In this document: positions 33,877 to 42,042 of the stretch, one piece after another | Layout: each line of letters starts with the position of its first letter | Numbering within the stretch: the first letter of the stretch is position 1 | DNA from: Bradyrhizobium agreste | GTDB lineage: Bacteria; Pseudomonadota; Alphaproteobacteria; Rhizobiales; Xanthobacteraceae | Length of the DNA stretch: 64,000 nucleotides | Reading direction: 5' to 3' | Assembly (NCBI RefSeq): GCF_016031625.1 | Contig: NZ_JACCHP010000003.1 | Coordinates: 124,001-188,000 of the forward strand | Position numbers and translations under genes: made by a program | Notes under the pieces: model-generated | What the model was told of the DNA's origin: nothing | Seen by the model: the letters and a program-made list of their open reading frames with translations, nothing else | Databases searched by the model: none

Positions 33877-34944
33877 TTAGCTCCAGATGCGAGCGCCGGG
33901 GCCGCGTGGCGCCTTCGGCAAGACGACCGAGTTCTGCTCTTCGGCTTTCTGCTTGACGCGCGCGCGCGCTTGTTCGATTTCACCTAAGGTCGGCGCGTCG
34001 TGTCTTGAGAAGGGATTGAAGGTGAGGGGGGTTTCTGAAGCCGCGAAAACCCGCCAGGCTTCCGCAAAATCATCCTTGCCGATCAGATAAGACGAAGTTT
34101 GCAGGGCCGGGCCTTCCAAGACGGCTCGGAGCGTCTCCAGCACCAATGTGATCATCAGGCCCTCAACACCCCACGCGCCGGCCCAGAACCTCTTCGCCAT
34201 GTCGTCGGTGTGCAGCTTGAGCTCGACCCCCGATCCGGCGAGTGCGGGCTTCAGGCCGTCGGCCAAAAGACCGAGAAAGGCTTTAATCGCGTCCAAGTCT
34301 TGCCCATTCTCATATTTGAGCGGCTCTACAGTCACCACCTCCATGGTTTGGGCGACGACTTCCTTCAAGCGCTTTCCAATTGCGCTCGTGTTCTCGCGCC
34401 CGACGAGAGCGACGGATGCGGCGCCTGACGCAATGACACTTCCCAATATGCGAAGGACGCCTTCGCCGCTCCGCCCTTCTTGGTCGAGAAAATGAGAATT
34501 GTCTACGATGAGAAGCTGTCGCCCCTTCTTCGGCATCTGGATCTGGATATAGCTCGCGAGCCTCGCGGGATTACCAAGCCCGGAAGGCGGTACCCTAAGA
34601 TCAAGGCAAATCAATTCGCCGAGTACACTTGCATTCGTGGTCCCGGTGCAACGAACTCTGCAGATGTTAACCGGGAGCGCGGCAACTTCCATGCTTTGAA
34701 TCGTGCCATTGGCAACATCAATGCTGCGCGTCTTGCCAACACCGCCAGGGCCCTCGATAACCAGGATGTGTTTCCGCGGGCCACGCTCGACGAGGGCGCG
34801 AAGCCGATCGACGACACGACATTGATCGCCCAGATCGATATGAAGAGCGTCCAACGCAGCACACACCTTGGCAAAGGCGGGATGCGGGTGAGGGTTTTCC
34901 AATCGTTCAATAGGCATCGTCATTATCGTCATCTTCGTCGACAT
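33877..34944 (-). CDS. tnsC: TnsC/TniB-type AAA+ transposition ATPase
   Basis: A 355-residue AAA+ ATPase between tnsB and tniQ. Walker A is EGPGGVGKTRS with Lys71. The Walker B segment is LLIVDNSHFLD, with Asn149 where TniB/TnsC proteins normally have Glu (DE.H), which may slow hydrolysis. The gene overlaps the tnsB end by 38 bases; several in-frame ATGs (34944, 34932, 34917) make the exact start uncertain. By family it bridges TniQ and the TnsA/TnsB transposase and confers target immunity. Confidence 0.85.
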   Translation of the reverse strand: MSTKMTIMTMPIERLENPHPHPAFAKVCAALDALHIDLGDQCRVVDRLRALVERGPRKHILVIEGPGGVGKTRSIDVANGTIQSMEVAALPVNICRVRCTGTTNASVLGELICLDLRVPPSGLGNPARLASYIQIQMPKKGRQLLIVDNSHFLDQEGRSGEGVLRILGSVIASGAASVALVGRENTSAIGKRLKEVVAQTMEVVTVEPLKYENGQDLDAIKAFLGLLADGLKPALAGSGVELKLHTDDMAKRFWAGAWGVEGLMITLVLETLRAVLEGPALQTSSYLIGKDDFAEAWRVFAASETPLTFNPFSRHDAPTLGEIEQARARVKQKAEEQNSVVLPKAPRGPGARIWS

Positions 34945-37267
34945 CTACTTGAGGGGGATCCACGCGGGCGGTGCCAAGCGAGGCGATCTGGATTAAAGGG
35001 CCTGTTTCTACGGGCGCGGGCGGGGCCGAGTGTTTGCGCAGAAGGAGCGAGCGAGCACGTGCGGGATCGAATGCTTCCTCCAATTCCCCGATGCCCTCGC
35101 TCCGAGTTGGGGCAATGTGCGCCTGGTGCTCGGAGTAAATGGGCGAACGCTCCGCGCGAGGATGCGGCGGAGCGCCGTGCATGAGATCGGCGCCTCCAGG
35201 ACCTCGCAGTTGCGCGATCCTTGCTGCGCCTCCGACCGAGCGCCTCGAGGCGCCGCGCTTCATCGCTTTCTCGCGCGCTCTTGCCGTAACTGCCGTAAAC
35301 GTGTTGTTCAAAAGAGCTTCGTTGATCTCCTGCTCTGCTTTCTTCGCGATCTTTGCGGCATTCAGAATGATGTTATGTAGGGCCATCGATTTACCCGGCG
35401 CATAACCACGGAAGCAGCACTCGACTTGTTTCCAGCCCCCCGTGATCGGATGCGGATCGTGAACGATGGCGTCGGAGATGTCCTCCGGTTTAATGCGAGC
35501 CTCAACTTTCGGATCTCCATTCGAATGCGCGTGTGCATCGGAACGGATCTTCTTGATATTGTCGTCATTGTAGAAAACGTATTTGACGCGAATGCCCTCG
35601 TTGCGGGCTCTACGATGAACGCTAATCCTGAGTTCCTGATCTAACTCAGCCGCGGAGCGGGCCGTATCGGGGGCCCATCCAGGATGCATTTTTTCGTAGT
35701 GGCGCCACGCGGCGTTGGGCGACATCCATCGCGTCGATGGAACGTTCACCGCATGCCCATCAACGTTGAACTTGATAAATCGGCGATCGAGTTCATCAAT
35801 AGCTAGGAGCTCACCAACCTCGCTGGAGGACTCGGGCCGAACGATCGTGTTGCGGCCAAGCGCGCCTACGAGCTTGGAGATGAACATCTCCTCGACTATG
35901 CCGAAGTATCGCTCAATATGCGGACGCTTCTGGGGATTACCCTTTTCGTCAATCGCGATTTCGACGCCTAGCGTCGTCACGGCCCTAAGCACGTCACGGG
36001 CGAGATTCGCGTCTCCGTGATCGAAAGCGAGGATCTTCATTAGCCCATGGTGTAGCCAAGTACCTTTCACACCCAAGTGCGCATAGCTCGGCTTTTGTCG
36101 AATCATATGCGCAAATGCTCGCATGACATCACCTCGGGCGACGCTTCCGACCGACCAGCTGTACCCGTAGAGTCCGCCTGTAGCGACGCAGATCCCCGCA
36201 CTAAGCCAAAGGCGCGGGATTGCCACGCCGGCGAGTTCACTTAGATACTCGTACGTCTTCGGCCATTTGTTCTCGAGATCGATCTGGTGCCAGTCGAACT
36301 CCACCAGGGTTCCCGGCTCCTCGGGCCGTTCAAGCTTTCCTGTAACCCGGTATTTCAGAGCTGCTTTCTTCTTTCCTTCCTTTGCAGCGCACAGCTCGAT
36401 ACCCGGAAATGTTATGATCTGGTTCTCGATCGCGCAGCGACCAACATACTCGAGACGAGCGTTATCAGGGCGCTCCTTGTTTAGATCTTCCAACCTATCA
36501 TTGACGGCCCTCTCGGCTCCTGCAACGCTCTCAAAAGTGCGCGTAGCGAATTGTCCTCCGATGACCTCCCGGATGATTTCCCGACGCGTAGAATCAGTTC
36601 GTGCGGGTTGTTCCGCAATCTTACGACCATCAATCAGATGAATGGCGGACACCACTTCGAGATGCTCAGTTTCTTTCCGTTTTCTTCCTATTGTTTTCCA
36701 GTGAGGGCGTGTCTCCAAGGGGAAGCCCAGTTCGCTCCAAACCTTTGCACTGAACTCGTCCAGGTTCGTTGGATTTTCGGTGGGCTCTGAGCGCTTACCT
36801 TTGTCGCGCGGGCCCACCAAGGGTAGGAGCGGCAAACCTGCCTGTGTTCGACGCTTTTGCTCGTCCCGGAGACGATTTAGGATGGTTGCTACAGCAAATT
36901 CCTCAGAGAGGACCTCGTGGAGCTTGGCCGGCGATACTAGGCCGTTTGCCGCGGCCTCGTGGGCTCGAGAAGGCCGCGCTCGAACACCGCGTTCGACGCG
37001 GACCACAATGCCGGCATTAAATTCGGCGAGAAGGCGCCATGAGCTTCGCAGGATGGGCGTTGCGGCATTCTCCGCGTCGAACACAAACGTGCCATCAGTC
37101 GTGCGTCGCGAATGAGTGAAGATCGTCCCACCGAAGAGGAAACGTTCACCGACCTTGATTGGAAATGGAGGAGGCTGGTCCGCCTGCGGTCCAGGATCGC
37201 CCGGCCAGGGCTCATATAGACCCGGCATTTTGCTGCTGGGGTCCGAGAGCCGGACGATCGAGTTCAC
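34907..37267 (-). CDS. tnsB: TnsB/TniA-type DDE transposase (Mu integrase-like)
   Basis: A 786-residue rve-type transposase. The catalytic triad is visible as Asp in VEFDWHQID, Asp in LAFDHGDAN and Glu in RPHIERYFG, with about 35 residues between the last two. The GTG at 37267 overlaps the TnsA stop (CCGTGA), so I take it as start; the frame to 37630 is a shadow of tnsA. The C-terminus is strongly acidic (DVDEDDDNDDAY), and could contact TnsC. TnsB binds the element ends and joins 3' ends to the target. Confidence 0.88.
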   Translation of the reverse strand: MNSIVRLSDPSSKMPGLYEPWPGDPGPQADQPPPFPIKVGERFLFGGTIFTHSRRTTDGTFVFDAENAATPILRSSWRLLAEFNAGIVVRVERGVRARPSRAHEAAANGLVSPAKLHEVLSEEFAVATILNRLRDEQKRRTQAGLPLLPLVGPRDKGKRSEPTENPTNLDEFSAKVWSELGFPLETRPHWKTIGRKRKETEHLEVVSAIHLIDGRKIAEQPARTDSTRREIIREVIGGQFATRTFESVAGAERAVNDRLEDLNKERPDNARLEYVGRCAIENQIITFPGIELCAAKEGKKKAALKYRVTGKLERPEEPGTLVEFDWHQIDLENKWPKTYEYLSELAGVAIPRLWLSAGICVATGGLYGYSWSVGSVARGDVMRAFAHMIRQKPSYAHLGVKGTWLHHGLMKILAFDHGDANLARDVLRAVTTLGVEIAIDEKGNPQKRPHIERYFGIVEEMFISKLVGALGRNTIVRPESSSEVGELLAIDELDRRFIKFNVDGHAVNVPSTRWMSPNAAWRHYEKMHPGWAPDTARSAAELDQELRISVHRRARNEGIRVKYVFYNDDNIKKIRSDAHAHSNGDPKVEARIKPEDISDAIVHDPHPITGGWKQVECCFRGYAPGKSMALHNIILNAAKIAKKAEQEINEALLNNTFTAVTARAREKAMKRGASRRSVGGAARIAQLRGPGGADLMHGAPPHPRAERSPIYSEHQAHIAPTRSEGIGELEEAFDPARARSLLLRKHSAPPAPVETGPLIQIASLGTARVDPPQVDVDEDDDNDDAY

Positions 37268-37983
37268 GGCAGCTCTCCCGAATATCGGCCGAGATCGAGG
37301 TTGCCCGCGACCACTTTGGACGCAGAGCCGAGTGCTGACGATGTGATGTCGATGGTGATGACGCCCTGGGCGTGCAAAGCGAGCGCTCGCCTGGGATCGC
37401 CCGCTCCGAGGACAGAATGGACGTCGCCGAGCGTAATCGGTCCGCTCTTCAGGGCCTTCATGACGTGATCGCGGTCGTCGAATTCGAAGCGCACACGTCG
37501 CGCGCGCCAGATCTCGTCGACTGCATGGGCGAGGGGAGGTCGTCGCAAGTCCATGGCCGTGACAGGTTCGTAGAGCAGACCTTTCTGCGCGTACGCTCGA
37601 GTGATCGCCCTGAGCTTGTCCGAAGTCCAAGGGGCGAATGCGAACGCAGTAAGGCCCTTGACGCCGACACGCGCCGTGCCGGTCGGGCGCTGCACTAGGA
37701 AATCCGGGATGTGTCCGACGACATATCCGTCAACTTCAAACCAGATAATTTCCGGCTGCGGAGCAATCAGGAAGGCGCGACGAACAAAGCGTTCAAACCA
37801 GAGCGCCTGCCGCTCGTTCTCTCCCTCCCACGCAATTGCGTCCCTGCCTGCAAATACCGGGCTCATGCCCTTGTGTGTCCACACCGACTTAAAGGGGTCT
37901 CGGATCGGAGTGCCATCGGCATTGTGCTCAATTCCGATGGTGCGCACTGGCGCATTCCAGTTGATCAAGGCGTCACGCTTCAT
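37264..37983 (-). CDS. tnsA: TnsA-type transposon endonuclease
   Basis: A 239-residue PD-(D/E)XK protein matching TnsA. The catalytic residues are in place: Glu57 in ENERQALWF, Asp94 in GHIPDFLV and Lys109 in RVGVKG. The C-terminal half (YEPVTAMDLRRPPL onward) matches the TnsA C-domain. TnsA cuts the 5' ends so that the element moves by cut-and-paste. It is followed by tnsB with a four-base overlap and preceded by a 59-residue gene whose end overlaps its start. Confidence 0.8.
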   Translation of the reverse strand: MKRDALINWNAPVRTIGIEHNADGTPIRDPFKSVWTHKGMSPVFAGRDAIAWEGENERQALWFERFVRRAFLIAPQPEIIWFEVDGYVVGHIPDFLVQRPTGTARVGVKGLTAFAFAPWTSDKLRAITRAYAQKGLLYEPVTAMDLRRPPLAHAVDEIWRARRVRFEFDDRDHVMKALKSGPITLGDVHSVLGAGDPRRALALHAQGVITIDITSSALGSASKVVAGNLDLGRYSGELP

Positions 37984-38159
37984 GCTCGCGGCTCCTTGTG
38001 CGGATGAAGCAAGAAGGCGACGTTGTTGAAGTTCGGTGCGGTCGCAGGCCCGTCGGGTTGAGCTGCGACAAATTGACTCGCTCTCGCTGCGCCATTGCGA
38101 GCGAGCCAGTCCAGCTGAGCGCTCTCGGGGAGCGATTTGGCGAGTCCAGTCAGACTCAT
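37980..38159 (-). CDS. Small protein at the head of the tns operon, unknown
   Basis: A 59-residue frame starting at ATG 38159 (MSLTGLAKSLPESAQLDWLA) with GGAG upstream, ending four bases into tnsA (ATGA overlap). The tight coupling is the evidence that it is a gene. It is rich in Ala and ends with HPHKEPRA; I do not recognise it. It might modulate TnsA or merely be a leader for coupling. The frame extends to 38285 without a good start. Confidence 0.55.
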   Translation of the reverse strand: MSLTGLAKSLPESAQLDWLARNGAARASQFVAAQPDGPATAPNFNNVAFLLHPHKEPRA

Positions 38160-38322
38160 AGGCGCAACTCCGCGTTCGCTGGCTTGAGTCCAGCGTGCTT
38201 CCTTCGTTAAGTTTTCAGGAGCGGGAGAGGCCTTGCAGCTCGCGAATCTGCGTGCGATTCTAACAATGCGTTCCCGCCGCCCCATACCTGGTAGTCAGTG
38301 AGGACGTCTGCTTTCGAGCAAG

Positions 38323-38352
38323 CGCACGGTCGATGGATGGATCGACCGTGCG
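38323..38352. repeat. Perfect 12-base inverted repeat upstream of the tns operon
   Basis: CGCACGGTCGAT and its exact complement flank a 6-base loop GGATGG. No run of T follows directly on either strand, so an operator or cruciform fits as well as a terminator. It lies between the second TnsA-like gene (ends 38550) and the small gene starting at 38159, in a 390-base gap that otherwise looks empty apart from an eight-T run near 38450. Confidence 0.7.
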
Positions 38353-38549
38353 ATTTGCGCGAAATGTCAGGCTCTAAGTTAGATCCTCCTTTCTGTCTTC
38401 ACGACGCAGGATTCGAATCGAGTCCTGAAAGGGTCAAGCCGCAAAACTAATTTTTTTTGCTCATCAGATTTCGCAAATTGCCATCATTGGACGACCAACG
38501 AGAGCGGCATTTGACCTCAGAGTGCCGGCCCGTGTGTGCGTGTTGATTG

Positions 38550-39206
38550 TTAGATTTGCGCCGTGCCGCCGCCTGAAACCTTGCTGAGCATTCCTCGACG
38601 CACCTGGGTTTCAGGACCGAGCGGCCCAACCGCCAAGTCGATTTCGACCAGCCCTTGACAAGCTAGGGCCAAAACAACCGCTATTGCATCGCTGGTGCGC
38701 AAAGCTGCACTTGCCGTCTCGATGAGTGGCAGTGGGCCGCTTTCCGTTAGTACGTGGAGGATCCGTATTCGATCACCGGCCGCAACACGTTGGCTGCGGC
38801 ACTCCCAAACCAATTTTGAATTTGAGTACAATGGCTCTCGTCGCACATCGGCAGGCGTGAGGACCTGATAGAGACATCCGGTTGTCCTGAACCTTTCGCT
38901 AGCCTCTTCGATTTCCTGCGGTTCAGGAGGCTTATCGCCCGGAGAGACCACATACAGCGCCGTACGCGAAGCATCGGCTGAGATTAGAGCCGTCGTCTGG
39001 TGTTGGTGCGCCGATTGGCCTGAGCCTAGCGCAATTACTGGTCCTGGCTCCATTTGAAGGACGCTTGCGTCCAGGGTCGCTTGGACCATCGCCTGGTAGT
39101 GCGCATCCGATGGGCTGGGAATGGGCTGCAGCGTTTTGGCGCTCTCGAAGAGAGCAGGGGTTCTCAACCGTCGCCACTCGACACGGCTAACAGGTACGCT
39201 GGGCAT
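38550..39206 (-). CDS. TnsA-like protein without visible catalytic residues
   Basis: A 218-residue protein whose C-terminal half lines up with TnsA at 37264-37983: YQVLTPADVRREPLYS against YEPVTAMDLRRPPLAH, and later LALACQGLVEIDLAVGPLG against LALHAQGVITIDITSSALG. Length and charge pattern are also alike. At the sites of Asp94 and Lys109 of the other copy it has uncharged or unrelated residues (QTTALI and YVVSPGDK), so the nuclease centre seems lost. It is on the same strand, about 570 bases upstream of tnsA. It may be a structural partner of TnsA or a decaying duplicate. The homology is by eye only. Confidence 0.6.
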   Translation of the reverse strand: MPSVPVSRVEWRRLRTPALFESAKTLQPIPSPSDAHYQAMVQATLDASVLQMEPGPVIALGSGQSAHQHQTTALISADASRTALYVVSPGDKPPEPQEIEEASERFRTTGCLYQVLTPADVRREPLYSNSKLVWECRSQRVAAGDRIRILHVLTESGPLPLIETASAALRTSDAIAVVLALACQGLVEIDLAVGPLGPETQVRRGMLSKVSGGGTAQI

Positions 39207-39246
39207 CTGACGAACTCAGCCCGGTTTGAGGGTGATTGAAGCGCTC

Positions 39247-39336
39247 AGATAGCTAGATAGTCAGCTATCTACTTTGCGGCAATTTTGTGGCGCTGCTATA
39301 GGGTCAAATTCGGAATTCTCGGAGAATTCGGAATTT
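39247..39336. promoter_or_regulatory. Repeat-rich divergent regulatory region
   Basis: Between the TnsA-like start (39206) and the ribbon-helix-helix gene are two kinds of repeats. TAGATAG and CTATCTA (39254-39260, 39265-39271) form an inverted repeat, preceded by another AGATAG. ATTCGGAATT occurs twice with seven bases between (39308-39334), embedding GAATTCT/AGAATTC as an inverted repeat. Such arrays are typical operators for RHH proteins, which the next gene encodes. Confidence 0.5.
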
Positions 39337-39560
39337 CCTACTGAGCCTTGTCGGGAGGATAATTATCGTCTGTCCTATGGGCGCCATCCATATCACTCGA
39401 TCCAGCCGGAACGTTATGGCTCGCAGAGGTCCGATCGCATCAAAGCGCGGCGGCTCTTCAGTGGCCTCAGTCGACAGAGTTGAACAGTGGAAGCGAATCC
39501 TTTGCCGTTCGGGTACCAACGACCTTGCGAGCTTCGTTCTTGGAGCGCAAAGTACTATCT

Positions 39561-39752
39561 ATGAAGCAGGCTGAAGGATTGAAGAAGACGTCACGCTCCG
39601 GCGACCGGGCCGATGGCCGCAAACAGCTTCTTGTCTACATGGAGCCCACCCTTGTTAGGGAGTTGAAGAAGGCTGCCCTCGATCGCGACGTCGCCGCTTT
39701 CGAAATCGTCGAACAAGCGGTCAAGGATTGGCTTCAGCGAAACCAGCGCTGA
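39561..39752 (+). CDS. Ribbon-helix-helix (CopG/ParG-like) small protein
   Basis: A 63-residue protein from ATG 39561 (MKQAEGLKKTS). The basic N-tail is followed by RKQLLVYMEPTLVRELKKAA, a strand-helix segment of RHH type, and AFEIVEQAVKDWLQ as the second helix. The frame is open from a TTG at 39480, so the N-terminus is uncertain. Repeats at 39247-39336 upstream are plausible binding sites. It may control the following recombinase-like gene or the divergent TnsA-like gene. No partner toxin is seen. Confidence 0.65.
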   Translation: MKQAEGLKKTSRSGDRADGRKQLLVYMEPTLVRELKKAALDRDVAAFEIVEQAVKDWLQRNQR

Positions 39753-39852
39753 ACATGCCGCCATCTCGTGTCGGTCTCCCAGCTGGAGAGGCGGCTGAAA
39801 AATATTCAGAGATTGGTCGGGTAGGAACCGGAGACGGCCGCCGCTTTTCCAA

Positions 39853-41895
39853 GTGATGGCGCCATTTGCGGCTTTCCACGGCTTCGAGCATCCTAAGCGT
39901 GTCCAGAGAACAGGCATGCCCAAGATCCTTAAAAACGCAGCTCAAGATGGCGCTCAAGCGGATATCTATCTCGCGGGCCGGGAAGCGAAGCTGCCTGGCT
40001 TTGATCCATTTTTCGCCATGTGGATCAACAACTTGCGCGGAAACTCTGCCGCTGACAACACCGTTTCGACGTATGCCATCGCCCTGCGCAGCTGTTTGCA
40101 GGTCCTGAGCGAGGTGACAGGCGCGGACGTGTCAGTAGATGCATTCCGACGGCTCGGTCCGAACGACATCAACAAGATGCAGGAGGCTATGTCTAATGCT
40201 GGTGACGAGCCGAACACAATCGTCGTCAAGATGTCTGCTCTGCGAGCATTTGCTCGGTTTCTGCATGACCACTGCAGCATTCGGTGCGACGGCATCCTCG
40301 TGAGCCGCCTCCTGACCTATGGCCGTGGCGATAGGCATGTCCTGGAGAGCGAAGATCGCGGTAGCCTTCTCGGAGCTGCGCGCTCGGATCATCTCAACAG
40401 CTCCTGGCAGGAGTTTCGCACCCGCGCTCTGGCAAGTCTTCTATCGACAGACGGGCTCAAACTAGGTGAGGCACTTGGCCTCGATTTTTGGGATGTCAGT
40501 CTCGCACGCGGCTCGGTCCTCGTCCGGAAAGGGCCTCAATCTCGGATTGTCTCGCTTTCCTCACCGAGCACGGAAGCGATAGGAGAGTATCTCGCAGTCT
40601 GTCCCTTCAATATCTCCGACGGTTGGCCGCTATTGGTGGGCAAATTTGGCGACCGACTAACGAAGAGGGCGGCCGAGCTTTCTATCGCGGACCTCCGCAA
40701 TCAGCTCGGTCTCCATGAGCGTATGGACTCGAGCGCATTTCGGAATGGTCGTGTCCGCGAGTTGCGGGCACTCGGACACAACGACGTTTGGATCATGAGG
40801 GAGCTGGGCTTCTCGTCAAGAGTTAGCCTGCAGGATGTCTTCGCGAATGAGCCTCCGAATTATGCAGCGGCAGAGTTGGCCGCGCATCATGTCCGCAAGA
40901 GCTTTGTTCCTGCGCGGACTGATCACAACGCCACCGACGAGGTAACCGCGGAAGTTCCGTCGGCTCCGAGGTCGCCCGAGGTCGAAGCGAAATCGAGTGT
41001 ACGTGAGCGCAGAAAAAGAGCCGCGAACGTTCGAGACGGCGACGCAGCCGGCTACATTGATCATCTGTTCAAAACCAAGCCGCACAACACTGCGGTGACC
41101 TATTGCAGCGTGGTGCGCGAGTTTGCCGACAAATTTCTGCCGTCCCAGCAGAAAGCAGTGCGAGACGCAAATGCCGAGGATATCGCCTCGTTCCAATCAG
41201 GACGGAGCGCCACGCGCGGCGCGGCCTCAGCTATCATCGATCGTGCCGCTTTGAAGGGCTTTTATGTCTATCTTTTTGAGCGTGGGGCGGTTGCGTCAAT
41301 ACCGGTCCTTGACCTGAAGGCCCCTCAGCGTCCAGACGATCGCATTCGCAATGCGGCGGCGACTGTTGATGTACGGGAGTGGGTCACCAAGCTTTGGGAA
41401 TATACGGCGCTCCACCCGTCTAATTTCAATTTGGTGCGACTGCAGGCGTTCGTATCTCTGCTAGCGCTGCAAGGCCTGAAGTCCAATGAAGCTCTTGGCT
41501 TGAGAAAGTCAGCCTTGCTTGGCGAGACATTGGATGTCAAAGGCCGGTCCGTGATCTTGGCACCCCACACCAAAGCGGCACTACGGATGGCCATTGGCCT
41601 GCCGGCCTATTCAGCGGATTTCATTTTCCCGGGGCGGGAGGGAGGTCAATCCATGAACCACCGTACCATGTTGATGTGGGTGAAGAGCGCCCAAGAACGA
41701 CTCAATCTGCCGAAGGTCACACCAGAGCAGCTTACTCAGGCATTCCGTCGCAATCTGTACGCCGTGCTAGGAGATGCGCTTGAGACCGCGAAGGCGGTGG
41801 GGCTCCGTAGTTCAGACCAGTTTGCCGCCGGGCAGAGAGCTCATGTCGCTCGCAAGATCGAGGCCGAACAGCATCCGATGACGAAGCTCATGTGA
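39853..41895 (+). CDS. Tandem tyrosine-recombinase-like protein, both halves lacking catalytic residues
   Basis: A 680-residue protein of two homologous halves. Each half has a SAM-like core-binding part (NTVSTYAIALRSCLQVLSEV near 70; NTAVTYCSVVREFADKFL near 420) followed by a catalytic-fold part. The box I Arg is Lys in both halves (TDGLKLGEAL near 200; LQGLKSNEAL near 541). The box II/III region of half one reads ELRALGHNDVWIMRELGF with no HxxR, and the Tyr site appears as Phe (LQDVF); half two also shows no Tyr. It therefore probably binds DNA without cutting it. Start could be GTG 39853, ATG 39856 or ATG 39916. Confidence 0.65.
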   Translation: MMAPFAAFHGFEHPKRVQRTGMPKILKNAAQDGAQADIYLAGREAKLPGFDPFFAMWINNLRGNSAADNTVSTYAIALRSCLQVLSEVTGADVSVDAFRRLGPNDINKMQEAMSNAGDEPNTIVVKMSALRAFARFLHDHCSIRCDGILVSRLLTYGRGDRHVLESEDRGSLLGAARSDHLNSSWQEFRTRALASLLSTDGLKLGEALGLDFWDVSLARGSVLVRKGPQSRIVSLSSPSTEAIGEYLAVCPFNISDGWPLLVGKFGDRLTKRAAELSIADLRNQLGLHERMDSSAFRNGRVRELRALGHNDVWIMRELGFSSRVSLQDVFANEPPNYAAAELAAHHVRKSFVPARTDHNATDEVTAEVPSAPRSPEVEAKSSVRERRKRAANVRDGDAAGYIDHLFKTKPHNTAVTYCSVVREFADKFLPSQQKAVRDANAEDIASFQSGRSATRGAASAIIDRAALKGFYVYLFERGAVASIPVLDLKAPQRPDDRIRNAAATVDVREWVTKLWEYTALHPSNFNLVRLQAFVSLLALQGLKSNEALGLRKSALLGETLDVKGRSVILAPHTKAALRMAIGLPAYSADFIFPGREGGQSMNHRTMLMWVKSAQERLNLPKVTPEQLTQAFRRNLYAVLGDALETAKAVGLRSSDQFAAGQRAHVARKIEAEQHPMTKLM

Positions 41896-42042
41896 GGCCG
41901 AAGAAACCGCAAAGAATAACGGATTTTGCCAGCACAACGTTGGGAGGTTGCCCCACTCGAATGACCTAGCCGGAGATTTGAACGAATTTGTCTCACCCGC
42001 AGTAGTTGTGATAATGTGGGCATTTCTGCCAGGGGGACATCA

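Larger units (their letters stand above)
22020..39300. mobile_element. Candidate Tn7-like transposon with helicase-nuclease cargo
   Basis: The minus-strand run tnsA-tnsB-tnsC-tniQ is the core machinery of a Tn7-like element. Downstream lie a broken hipA and a divergent pair of giant helicase-nucleases as cargo. Upstream of tnsA is a second TnsA-like gene. The 14-base stretch AATTGCAGCAAAGT at 22029-22042 is matched in inverted orientation with one mismatch at 39271-39284, directly outside the outermost genes, and is proposed as part of the ends. I could not identify TGT/ACA termini or a 5-base target duplication, so the boundaries are approximate. No cas genes or CRISPR repeats were seen, so targeting is presumably by TniQ. 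Confidence 0.55.

Noticed and set aside
22040..38000. CRISPR-guided (CAST-like) transposon
   Set aside because: The tns genes and a short TniQ would allow it, but no cas gene and no repeat-spacer array were seen anywhere in the window.
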